NCBI RefSeq assembly: GCF_018324205.1
Contig: NZ_AP023356.1
Location: forward strand, 5,500,001-5,564,000
Origin: Actinoplanes ianthinogenes
Lineage (GTDB): Bacteria > Actinomycetota > Actinomycetes > Mycobacteriales > Micromonosporaceae
Direction: 5' to 3'
DNA length: 64,000 nt
Under the pieces are notes generated by a model. It was given only the letters and a program-made list of their open reading frames with translations, made no database searches and had not been told where the DNA came from. Positions 41,964-50,456 of this stretch are shown here, piece by piece. Position 1 is the stretch's first letter, and every line of letters starts with the position of its first letter. A program made the translations under genes and the position numbers.

Positions 41964-42964
41964 CGGTCCACGTTGAAGTACGGGTCCTGGACCAGGGAGT
42001 GGAAGGCCTTGAAGGCGACCTGGTCGCCGGCCAGCTGGAACTGCTGGTTGGGGCCGTTCCCCTCAGGGTCGGACTCGAAGTACGCGACCGCCTTGATCTG
42101 CCGGTTCACCTTGAAGGTGCGTTCCGCGTCGCGGAGCCAGGCGGCCCGGTTCGCCGAGCCCCACGCCTTCGCCACGCCGAACTCGCCGATGATGATCGGT
42201 TTCGGTCGTTGAGCGGCCCACTGGAGGAACGGGCCCATCAGGTCGCCGATCGGCTGGAAGTCCGCTCCGGCGTAGACGTCGACGCAGGTCCAGTCGACCT
42301 GGTCGTCGCCCGGGTAGAAGTCCGCGGCCTCGCCGCGCTGGAAGCCCTCGGCGGTCGGGCACCACACCCAGGAGACGTTGTCGGCGCGCTCCTGGCGGAA
42401 GATCGCCCGGACGTACTTCCAGGCCGCGATGTAGTCGGCGCCGGACCACATGGTCGCCCGCAGGTTCGGCCGGTCCATCTCCCAGCGCATCCGCAGCAGC
42501 ACCGGCTGCTTGATCCGGCGGATCGCGCGGGCCTGCTGGTGGATCAGGCGGTCGTGCTCGCCGTCCAGGATGGACCGGTTGTCGCCGGTCGCCCAGCTGA
42601 TCATGAGGGACTGTCCCTGTGCCAGGAACTCCTGATCGGACGCGGTCCCGACGAGCTGGTCGAAACGCCGGTACGTGTTCAGGATGTCCAGCCGCCGGCC
42701 CAGTGAGCTCTCCAGCGAGTCGACCGCGGCCAGCCGGCCCACGTGGGTGAGCTCCTCCGGTTTGATCCAGGCGCCGACGTACGCTCCCCTCGCCGGAGGC
42801 GTGAACGGTCCGGCGGCGAACGGACCATCCTGCACCGCGACGGCCCGCGGCCGTCCGGACAGGTCCGGCGCGGGTGGCGGGGCGGGATTCTCGCGGTCGT
42901 TGCCGGTGCAGGCCGCCGACAGCATCAGTACGGCGAGGAACGCCCCGAGCAGCCCCCTACGCAT
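41960..42964 (-). CDS. GH26-like glycoside hydrolase lipoprotein
   Basis: 334 residues. A lipobox (LMLSAAC, Cys19) anchors it outside the cell. The barrel has two candidate catalytic Glu: E162 in LLRMRWEMDRP (acid/base) and E261 in PIIIGEFGV (nucleophile), matching GH26/clan A. Substrate is likely a mannan-like or related polysaccharide; perhaps it trims the glycan made here. Overlaps the methyltransferase gene by eight bases. Confidence 0.83.
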   Translation of the reverse strand: MRRGLLGAFLAVLMLSAACTGNDRENPAPPPAPDLSGRPRAVAVQDGPFAAGPFTPPARGAYVGAWIKPEELTHVGRLAAVDSLESSLGRRLDILNTYRRFDQLVGTASDQEFLAQGQSLMISWATGDNRSILDGEHDRLIHQQARAIRRIKQPVLLRMRWEMDRPNLRATMWSGADYIAAWKYVRAIFRQERADNVSWVWCPTAEGFQRGEAADFYPGDDQVDWTCVDVYAGADFQPIGDLMGPFLQWAAQRPKPIIIGEFGVAKAWGSANRAAWLRDAERTFKVNRQIKAVAYFESDPEGNGPNQQFQLAGDQVAFKAFHSLVQDPYFNVDR

Positions 42965-43694
42965 GAACCCGCCGCGCGGTGTAGAGCACGTTCACCGCGT
43001 ACCCGTCGGTGCCGGGCAGCCGCCGCGCCGCCGCGTCCGCGAGCCGGGCCAGCCGGTGGTCGTGCAGCGACGGGGTGAGCATGGAGAACCCGCGGCGTTC
43101 CACGATCTCGAAGCCGTGCCGGTCGAGCAGCGCGGCCACCTCCTCGTGGGACAGCTCGGCGAACCAGCGCTCGCCCTGGTGCCGCCGGGCGCGCAGGTGC
43201 CGGACCGAGCCGGCGTTGCCGTGGTTCTCCACCACCAGCACCCCGGAGCCGCGGTGCGGCAGTGCCTTGGCGGCGAACGCCAGGGCCCGGTCGCGGACCG
43301 TCTCGTCCACGTTGAGCAGCAGCCGGAACACCGTCACGATGGCCGGGAAGCCGGCCGCCACCGGGGTCGGCACCGGCCCGTCGGTGGCCACCTGGTGCCA
43401 GTACGCCCGCGACCCCACCTCGGCCGCCTTCGCCATCATCTCGGCGGAGGTGTCGTAGCCGTGCGCCTCGCGGACCAGCCCGTGCAGGGTCCGGATGGCC
43501 CGCCCGGTGCCGCAGGCGAAGTCGTGCTGCACCGGCGGGTGGTGGCCCTCGAACTCGCGACGGACCAGCCCGCGCAGGTAATCGCGCTGCCGGTCGTTGA
43601 TCCGGGACGCGTAACTGTCCGGCGCGTAGGTCACCGACTCGTATTTCTCCACCGCCTCGGTGTCCCGGAACACCTGCGTGTAGTCGCTGGTCAA
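42957..43694 (-). CDS. SAM-dependent methyltransferase
   Basis: 245 residues, class I Rossmann fold with motif I HDFACGTGRAIRTL and VLVVENHGN. A TTG start at 43694 overlaps the flippase stop (TTGA) and has AGGAGG four bases upstream. Could O-methylate a sugar of the exported glycan; the acceptor is not shown by the sequence. Confidence 0.83.
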   Translation of the reverse strand: MTSDYTQVFRDTEAVEKYESVTYAPDSYASRINDRQRDYLRGLVRREFEGHHPPVQHDFACGTGRAIRTLHGLVREAHGYDTSAEMMAKAAEVGSRAYWHQVATDGPVPTPVAAGFPAIVTVFRLLLNVDETVRDRALAFAAKALPHRGSGVLVVENHGNAGSVRHLRARRHQGERWFAELSHEEVAALLDRHGFEIVERRGFSMLTPSLHDHRLARLADAAARRLPGTDGYAVNVLYTARRVHA

Positions 43695-45184
43695 CTCGCC
43701 TCCTGAGGGTTTCGTCGGGTGAACGCGCCGAGTTCGAGCCGGTCACGCAGCAGCCAGGCGCCGGCCGTGAAGGCCGGCACCGCGACCGCGGTGGCCAGCG
43801 CCAGGCCGGCCGGACCGTCCCCGGCGAGGGCGGTCACCGCCTGCGGCAGCAGGCCGAAGCAGCCGATCGAGAGCAGCGCGGCGGCCCGGGTGCCCGGGCC
43901 GAACGGATGCAGACGGGTGCCGCGGTACACCTGGACCAGCGGCAGCAGATTGTTGGCGACCATCGCGCCGGCCAGTCCCGCGGCCGCGCCGAGCGCGCCC
44001 CACCGGGGGATCAACAGCACGTCGAGGCCGATCGTGACGGCCAGCGCGACCAGCACGTTGCCGAGGTTGAGCGAGGTACGCCCGGCCATCGCCAGCACCA
44101 TGTCGACCATGCCGCAGCCGGTGGCGACCAGCATGGCGACCGCCAGCACCCGGACCACCGGCGTCCCGGCGGCGTAGCCGTCGCCGAAGAACCGCAGGTA
44201 GTACGGCGCGAACAGGATCACCAGCAGGTTGATCGGCCAGGTGATCAGCACCAGCCAGCCGGTGGCGACCTGGTAGAGCCGGTTGGCGGCGGCGCGGTCG
44301 CCGGTGCTCAGCGCCTCGGCCAGCCGGGGCTGCACGGACTGCGAGATGCCCTGGTTGGCGAACTGGATCAGGATCACGAAGCGGCCGGCGACGGCGTAGA
44401 CCGCGGCCGCCCCGAGCCCGCCGAGGGCGGCGACCAGCAGCACGTCCACCCGTTGCAGGGCGAGCTGGGCCACCGCGGCGACCGCGCGGGGGCCGGTGAA
44501 CAGCCAGAACTCGCGGCGCAGGGCACGCCGCTCGACCTGGCGGCTGGTCGCGCCGGTGGGTCGCCCGGCCCGGTAGAGGCGGCGGGCCGCGAGTCCGGCG
44601 AGCACGGCGGCCGGGAGGTAGGGCAGGGCCCAGGCCAGCGCCAGACCGGGCAGCGAGGCGAACCACAGCGCCGCGGCGCCGACCGTGAGCAGCTGGAGGA
44701 CGTTGCGGATCACCCGGTCCACCAGCACGGTCGGGCGCATCGAGCGATACCCGCGGGTGGCGGTGAGCAGGGTGTCGGTGAGCACCTGGAGCGGCAGGAA
44801 GAGCGCCAGCGTCCGCAGCGTGTCGTTCGGCGCGGCGAACCACAACGCCGCCGCCAGGGCCAGCGAGAGCGCGACCACCGGGCCGAGTCCGGTGCGCAGG
44901 CAGGCGCCGAGCAGATGGTCGCGGCCGGTGGCCCGCAGCCGGGCCGGCCAGTAGACCAGGCCGGTGCCGGTGCCCAGCTTGGCCACGCCGCCGGCCAGCA
45001 CGAACGCGGCGGTGGCGGAGAAGAACGCGCCGGCCTCGGCCTGCCCGAGGCGGCGCGCGACGACCCAGGTCACCACCACGCCGACGCCGCCGGCCAGGGC
45101 GGATCCGGCCATGTTGGCCAGTCCGCCGCGGGCCGCGCCGCGGGTGGCCCTGGCCGGGTCCGCCGCGAGTACCCCGTGCGTCAC
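43691..45184 (-). CDS. Wzx-like polysaccharide flippase
   Basis: 497 residues with about 12-14 hydrophobic helices and the start GLANMAGSALAGGVGVVVTWV typical of MOP-superfamily lipid-linked oligosaccharide flippases. Would move undecaprenyl-linked repeat units across the membrane. GTG 45184 overlaps the sulfotransferase stop by four bases. Confidence 0.88.
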   Translation of the reverse strand: MTHGVLAADPARATRGAARGGLANMAGSALAGGVGVVVTWVVARRLGQAEAGAFFSATAAFVLAGGVAKLGTGTGLVYWPARLRATGRDHLLGACLRTGLGPVVALSLALAAALWFAAPNDTLRTLALFLPLQVLTDTLLTATRGYRSMRPTVLVDRVIRNVLQLLTVGAAALWFASLPGLALAWALPYLPAAVLAGLAARRLYRAGRPTGATSRQVERRALRREFWLFTGPRAVAAVAQLALQRVDVLLVAALGGLGAAAVYAVAGRFVILIQFANQGISQSVQPRLAEALSTGDRAAANRLYQVATGWLVLITWPINLLVILFAPYYLRFFGDGYAAGTPVVRVLAVAMLVATGCGMVDMVLAMAGRTSLNLGNVLVALAVTIGLDVLLIPRWGALGAAAGLAGAMVANNLLPLVQVYRGTRLHPFGPGTRAAALLSIGCFGLLPQAVTALAGDGPAGLALATAVAVPAFTAGAWLLRDRLELGAFTRRNPQEAS

Positions 45185-46059
45185 CCGCGACGCCAGATCG
45201 GCGTGCGCCCCAGCCAGCCGGCCAGGGCCTCGTCGTGCGGCTGGTAGTAGGCGCGCAGCTCGCGCCGCAGCCCCGGGTCCATGTCGGCCTGCCGGGGGCG
45301 GGCGTTGTGCCGCTCGAACGCCGGGCGTTCCAGCTGCGGCGGCAGCCCGAGGAAGCGGCAGACCTCGTCGTAGACCGGCTCCGGGTCGGTGAAGAACCGC
45401 TCGGACTCCACCACGTGGATGCGTTCCCGGCCGACGTGCTGGGCCATCACGCTCAGGTAGCGGGCGTACTCGCCGCGGGCGCGGTAGGCGTGGTGCTGGT
45501 GGGCGAAGCTGTAGTAGTTCGGCTCCGCGGCCAGCCGTTCCTCCTGCCGGTGCAGCCGGGCCGGCTCCAGCGCGAGTGCCGCACCGAAGTCACGCTCGGT
45601 GTCGAAACCGCGAGCCACCTCGTGATGGTGCTGTGAGTAGGCGCGCTCCACCGGATCACGGACCAGGACCACGATCTTCGCGTACGGCAGGTCGCGCGCG
45701 ATCCGAGCGACCGCCTGCGGGTGGTACATGTAGTACGGACTGGACTCGAAGGTCTGTGCCGGGACGCCGTACCGTTCGGCCACCCGTTCCGCCGCGCGCC
45801 GGGCCGGGAAGTGCGCCCGGTACCAGTCGATCCCGCGGTGATACGACGTGTCGAAGTAGTGCACGCCCTTGTGCAGCACCGCCTTGAGCACCACCGGGTG
45901 CGCGGCCATCGCCCGGTACAGCGAGGTGGTGCCGCAGCGCTGGCCGCCGCAGATCAGGAACGACGGGAGCATCCGCTGGTCGGAGGTGAGCCGGCCGAAC
46001 GAGCGGGAGCCCAGGTGCACCACCGCCTTCATCGGGGCGGGCAGGTTGCGGACGTTCAT
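45181..46059 (-). CDS. Sulfotransferase (PAPS-dependent family)
   Basis: 292 residues. PAPS loop FLICGGQRCGTTSLYRAM and 3'-phosphate site KIVVLVRDPVERAYSQHHHE are both intact. Belongs to the heparan/aryl-type sulfotransferase family. The second sulfotransferase of the locus, unlike the first in sequence. ATG 46059 overlaps the previous stop (TGATG); the longer frame to 47187 is an artefact. Confidence 0.9.
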   Translation of the reverse strand: MNVRNLPAPMKAVVHLGSRSFGRLTSDQRMLPSFLICGGQRCGTTSLYRAMAAHPVVLKAVLHKGVHYFDTSYHRGIDWYRAHFPARRAAERVAERYGVPAQTFESSPYYMYHPQAVARIARDLPYAKIVVLVRDPVERAYSQHHHEVARGFDTERDFGAALALEPARLHRQEERLAAEPNYYSFAHQHHAYRARGEYARYLSVMAQHVGRERIHVVESERFFTDPEPVYDEVCRFLGLPPQLERPAFERHNARPRQADMDPGLRRELRAYYQPHDEALAGWLGRTPIWRRG

Positions 46060-47288
46060 CAGAGTTCCTCCACGCGCCGGATGAGCACCGGCAGCAGCCA
46101 GGTGCCGAGCACGCCGAGCCGGGCGCCGGCCTCGGCCTGGCGGTCGGTCAGGTAGCGCACGGCGAGATCGACCAGGTAGAGCAGCGCGGTGGTCTCGCGG
46201 GCCACCGGCGCCACGCCGAACGGGGCGAGCAGCTCGTCGGCCCGGCGTACCGTGGCCTCCACCGCGCCCCGGGCGTCGCCGCTGGTCTGGATGCGTTTTT
46301 GCAGCTCGTGGTGCACGGCGTCGAAGCCGAGCGGCACCCCGGTGGCGAACCGCTCCCAGTCCCAGACCAGCAGCGCGTCGGCCAGGTTGGCCATGTTCCA
46401 GGGCGCCCAGTCGCCGTGCCACGCGCCGTAGCGCAGCGTGGTCTCGCCGCTGTGCGCGGCGAGCAGGTCCACGGCGGCGGCCAGCCCGGCGCCCTCGGAA
46501 CGCTCGGCGACCGCGGCCAGCCGGGCCCGCAGCTCGTGCCAGTACGCGCTCTGCACCAGCGGCCCGGTGGTGTATCCGCAGCACCCGGCGATGTCGACCA
46601 TCGCCGCGGCAAGCCGGCGCGGGGTCAGCGGCGCCCGCGGCAGCCAGACCGGCAGCGCGGTCTGGACCAGCACCTGGAGGCCGCGCCACTGCCCGGCGTG
46701 CAGCACCCGCGGCACGGTCAGCTTGGTCAGCCCGCTGGTGCTGAGCGCGTGCAGCGCCGCCGTCTCGGCGCGGACCAGGCGCTGGGTGAGCGGCCCGGTA
46801 CCGATCTTGCCGAAGGCGAACGTCTCGCCCTCCGGGGTGAGCAGCTGGAGGACCGGTTTGCGGTTGGCCCGAGCCGGACCGATGTGAACACTTACTGACA
46901 AATCGCGCCGGAGTGCGTCGCTCAGGTAGCCGTCGATGCTGGCCGACACCGGGCCGGTGACCCGGATCCGGTCGCGGAAGACGAGCCGGTCGGTCCGGGT
47001 CTGCACGGCGGCCACCACGGCGGTGCGCTTGAGGCGGGCCATCCGGGACTGCGGCTCGGCGTATCGGCGGACCGCGGCGGCGGCGACCGGCCGGGACGCG
47101 TTCGGGACCAGCAGGCGAGGGCGGTGCGCGTTCGGCACCACCAGGTACTCGGCGATCAGGTTGCCCTCGCCGCCGTTCGCGTCGCACGGCGGCGGGTAGA
47201 GCAGGCCGAGAACCTCGGTGAGGTACTGGGTGCGCAGCGCCGCGTCACCGGCGGTCAGCTCCGCCGGCGCGGTCTTTACCGGACTCAA
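46059..47288 (-). CDS. Phosphotransferase-fold protein of the glycan operon
   Basis: 409 residues. The C-terminal half has kinase-like APH motifs: GAWHGDWAPWNM (H-x-D-x4-N) and LVWDWERF. The N-terminal ~150 residues are not recognised. TTG 47288 overlaps the ligase stop and has GAGGGGAA upstream, so it was chosen over an internal start. It might phosphorylate a sugar or lipid precursor; unproven. Confidence 0.75.
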   Translation of the reverse strand: MSPVKTAPAELTAGDAALRTQYLTEVLGLLYPPPCDANGGEGNLIAEYLVVPNAHRPRLLVPNASRPVAAAAVRRYAEPQSRMARLKRTAVVAAVQTRTDRLVFRDRIRVTGPVSASIDGYLSDALRRDLSVSVHIGPARANRKPVLQLLTPEGETFAFGKIGTGPLTQRLVRAETAALHALSTSGLTKLTVPRVLHAGQWRGLQVLVQTALPVWLPRAPLTPRRLAAAMVDIAGCCGYTTGPLVQSAYWHELRARLAAVAERSEGAGLAAAVDLLAAHSGETTLRYGAWHGDWAPWNMANLADALLVWDWERFATGVPLGFDAVHHELQKRIQTSGDARGAVEATVRRADELLAPFGVAPVARETTALLYLVDLAVRYLTDRQAEAGARLGVLGTWLLPVLIRRVEEL

Positions 47289-48643
47289 TCGTTATTCCCC
47301 TCGATCCAGTTGCGCCAGAGCAGCGCGTACCCGACAACCATGAACGCCAGAGGGGTGACCAGCGCGTTGTACCAGAGCATCGCGGAGAACGAGCTGACCA
47401 GCGCCGCGCTGCCGGCCACCCCGACGGCACTGCGGTCGCGGCGGAAACGCCACAGGCCGTACGCGAAGAAGCCCAGATATCCGGCGGCGCCGACCGCGCC
47501 GTGCGAATAGAGCAGTTGCCAGAGCTGACCGTTGCCGCCGACGGTGAAGTTGCCGCAGCGCTCGCACTCGGAGCTCTCGCCGACCGTGATCGAGTTGCGC
47601 CCGCCGAGGGTGTTGCGGGTGCCGCCGTAACCGATCACCGGGGAGTCGGCGAAACCGTCCATCGCCCGCTCGATCAGGAACGAGCGGACCCCGTTCGACT
47701 TGCCGTTGTCCAGCCGGGCCTGCACGGTCTCGCCGAGCGGGGTGGCCAGCAGCGCCACCGAGATCCCGGCGGCGGCCAGCGCCAGCGCGCCGAGCACCCA
47801 GATCTTGCCGGCCAGCACGTAGCGGATCGCGACATAGCCGATCAGCACGCCGAGGCCGATCCACAGGCCGCGGTTCAACGAGACCACGGCCGGCGCCACC
47901 GAGACCAGCAGGCAGAGCCAGGCCAGCACCCGCCGCCCCGGGCGCCGGGCGGCCGCGGCGGCCACCAGCAGCCACGGGACCAGCAGGCAGAAGTTGTTGC
48001 CCCAGGTGTTGGTGTATCCCCACGGCGCGGCCGGGCGCGGCTTGTCACCGCCGACGATGTCCATGATCTGCGCGGCGTAGGGGTGCACCAGCGACCGGAC
48101 GAACCCCTTCTCGCGGATCCCGTGCGGCAGCAGCCACTCCACCGGTGAGGTGAACTCGAACGTCCCGGCGACCATGCCGAGCAGCCCGCCCAGCACGGTC
48201 AGCACGAACATTCCGGCGAGCAGCCGGACCAGCCGGCGGCGGGGCAGCTCGCGCTCGGTCAGGTTCCCGGCGTACAGCAGCAGCACGGTCAGCGAGCCGT
48301 ACATGGCCAGCTTGTAGGCGGCCGCCGGGAGCCGGCCGGCGGCCCGCTCCACCACCGTCTGCGCCGGGTCCGCGCCCAGCGCCGCGATGCTCACCACCGC
48401 GGCGATCAGGAAGATCGCCCACCAGGCGAAACCCGGGGGCAGGCGGAGCGGGCGGCCCGCGGCCCGCCGCCGGATCATCAGGACCAGCATCGGTACGGCG
48501 GCCAGCGGGAAGATCAGCACACCTAGCCCGAGAGCCCACCAGAGCGGGTACAGCAGCAGGATCCCGCTCACCGGCCAGGCCGGCAGACTCAGGTCCCGCC
48601 CGGCGCGATGGTGAGGCGGCGCCGCCGGGGCGACCGCGGTCAC
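47285..48643 (-). CDS. O-antigen ligase/polymerase-like (Wzy/WaaL) membrane protein
   Basis: 452 residues, about 11-12 hydrophobic helices. A large external loop (about 350-400) contains SPVIGYGGTRNTLGGRNSIT and a CERC pair, the place where Wzy_C/WaaL active residues sit. SLNRGLWIGLGVLIGYVA matches the family. Would polymerise repeat units or ligate chains after flipping. Confidence 0.85.
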   Translation of the reverse strand: MTAVAPAAPPHHRAGRDLSLPAWPVSGILLLYPLWWALGLGVLIFPLAAVPMLVLMIRRRAAGRPLRLPPGFAWWAIFLIAAVVSIAALGADPAQTVVERAAGRLPAAAYKLAMYGSLTVLLLYAGNLTERELPRRRLVRLLAGMFVLTVLGGLLGMVAGTFEFTSPVEWLLPHGIREKGFVRSLVHPYAAQIMDIVGGDKPRPAAPWGYTNTWGNNFCLLVPWLLVAAAAARRPGRRVLAWLCLLVSVAPAVVSLNRGLWIGLGVLIGYVAIRYVLAGKIWVLGALALAAAGISVALLATPLGETVQARLDNGKSNGVRSFLIERAMDGFADSPVIGYGGTRNTLGGRNSITVGESSECERCGNFTVGGNGQLWQLLYSHGAVGAAGYLGFFAYGLWRFRRDRSAVGVAGSAALVSSFSAMLWYNALVTPLAFMVVGYALLWRNWIEGNND

Positions 48644-50373
48644 TTCTCGTCGCCGTCCGTGGTGACGCGGTCGATGACGGAGGTCTGGTCGGCGGAATCG
48701 CCGTCGGCGGGTCGCGGCCGGACCGTGGCGGACACCGGCTCCCCGCGCTCCGGCAGCGAGGAGCGGTCCTTGAGCGAGGAGATCTGCTGGGTGGCCTCGT
48801 CGATCACCGGTTCGGTGCCGGTCAGCGGCAACGTGACCGCCGGGCCGGACACGTCGCCGGGCCGCCGCGCGGCCAGCCGCGGCAGCACCACGGCGCCGAG
48901 CAGCCGGGTGCCCACCCGCTGGAGCTGTTCGGTGGCGTCCACCAGCGCCGGGCGCCGGGTGCGGCGCAGCTCGACCGCGAGGATGGCCGCGTCGGCGAGA
49001 CTGGCCAGGCTCTGCGCGTCGGCGCTGCTGCTGGTCGACGGGGCCTCGACGACCACGTAACCGCCCTGCCGGCGCAGCGCGTCCAGGGTGTCGCGCAGCC
49101 GCTGCGACTGCATCAGCCCGGCCGCGGTCGCGGTGCCGCCGGTGGTGATCACCCGCAGGGACGGGATGCGCGGGGTGCGCTGCAAGGCCCGGGACAGGGC
49201 GACCCGGCCGGCCAGCAGGTCGGAGAGGCCGGGCGTGGCCGCGACGCCGAGCATCCGGGCCAGCGGCGCGGCGTCCACCACGCTGTCCGGCAGGTGCGCG
49301 CCGATCAGGACCACGTCACCGCCGGTCCGGGCCAGCGCGGCCGCCAGGTTCGCCGCGACCAGGGTGCTCGCCGAGCCCCGGCTGGTGCCGGTCACCACGA
49401 TCACCCGGTCCTCCGGGCGCAGGCTGGCCAGCACCTCGTTGCGCAGCCGGTTGAAGACCCGGCCACCCGGTCCGTAGGGCTGAAGCACGTCGTCGAAGTG
49501 CGGGGTGGTCCGCTCGTCGAGGGCGGCCAGCACCGGCACCCGTCCCCGGTCACGGACGTCCACCGCGGTGACCAGCCGCCGGTCGAAGCGCTCCCGCAGA
49601 TACGCCAGCGCCAGCCCGAGCAGCAGCCCGATCATCCCACCGGTGGCGATGTCCAGCGGCGTGTTCGGGCTGGACGGGGTGTCCGGCATCCGGGCGTCGC
49701 TGATGATCGCGCCGCCGCCGACCGTGGTGGTGGTCAGCTCGTTCAACCGGCCGGTGAGGCTGTTCAGCTGGTTCTGCGAGTTGCTGCGCAGGCTTTGCAG
49801 GTTGCTCTCCGACGAGCTGCCCTTGCGCGCGGTGGCCAGCCGGGCGTTGATCCCAGTGAGCGTGGCGGTGAGCTGCTTGACCTTCAGGTTCAGCGAGGCG
49901 ATCTGCTTGTCCAGCGCGGACCGGGCGGTCTCCTCCCGGTTGCGCAGGTACGCCTCGGCGAACGCGTGCGACCCGGCCTGCGCCTTCATCGGCGTGTCCG
50001 CCTGGAAGGTGATCATCAGAACCGTGGTGTTCGCCGGCACCTGCACCGACACCGAGTGCGCCAGCTCCAGCGGCGACACGTCGGTGCGCAGCAGCGCGGC
50101 GGCCTTCGCGGCGACCGCGCCGGAGCCGACCAGCTGCGCCTCGGTGTCCAGGTTGACCGCGCCCTTGGTGCGGCCGCCCTGCGCGTTCACGTCCTGGTCC
50201 ACCGCCTGCACCAGGACCGCCGAGGAGGATTCGTAGACCCGGGGCAGCGCGTGCGTCACCACCGTGCCGACACCCAGGCCGGCGGCCGTCGCCAGCAGGG
50301 CGATCCACCAGTGCCGGCGAACCGCGCCCAGGTAGTGGGCGACATCGGAGGACGGTGGACGATCCGCTTCCAT
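48640..50373 (-). CDS. Wzz-like co-polymerase fused to a decayed tyrosine-kinase domain
   Basis: 577 residues. A Wzz domain: helix at 23-42, extracytoplasmic coiled part with KQIASLNLKVKQL, second helix at about 243-262. The cytoplasmic domain resembles BY-kinases but the Walker A (VTGTSRGSASTLVAANLAAAL, about 328-346) lacks the essential Lys, A' reads VVLIGAH instead of LIDAD, and B reads VVVEAP instead of IDxPP. No C-terminal tyrosine cluster. It probably sets chain length without kinase activity. Confidence 0.85.
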   Translation of the reverse strand: MEADRPPSSDVAHYLGAVRRHWWIALLATAAGLGVGTVVTHALPRVYESSSAVLVQAVDQDVNAQGGRTKGAVNLDTEAQLVGSGAVAAKAAALLRTDVSPLELAHSVSVQVPANTTVLMITFQADTPMKAQAGSHAFAEAYLRNREETARSALDKQIASLNLKVKQLTATLTGINARLATARKGSSSESNLQSLRSNSQNQLNSLTGRLNELTTTTVGGGAIISDARMPDTPSSPNTPLDIATGGMIGLLLGLALAYLRERFDRRLVTAVDVRDRGRVPVLAALDERTTPHFDDVLQPYGPGGRVFNRLRNEVLASLRPEDRVIVVTGTSRGSASTLVAANLAAALARTGGDVVLIGAHLPDSVVDAAPLARMLGVAATPGLSDLLAGRVALSRALQRTPRIPSLRVITTGGTATAAGLMQSQRLRDTLDALRRQGGYVVVEAPSTSSSADAQSLASLADAAILAVELRRTRRPALVDATEQLQRVGTRLLGAVVLPRLAARRPGDVSGPAVTLPLTGTEPVIDEATQQISSLKDRSSLPERGEPVSATVRPRPADGDSADQTSVIDRVTTDGDEK

Positions 50374-50456
50374 CGGTTTCCGCGGCCTTTCGAGGAGGAG
50401 TTTTGGGCGTTTCGCCCCAAGGGGGTCAACGCCCGACTCCTGCCGCGAGTGATGGG

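Noticed and set aside
46148..47187. N-terminal extension of the second sulfotransferase (frame to 47187)
   Set aside because: It is the other-frame shadow of the kinase-like gene; the sulfotransferase begins at ATG 46059.
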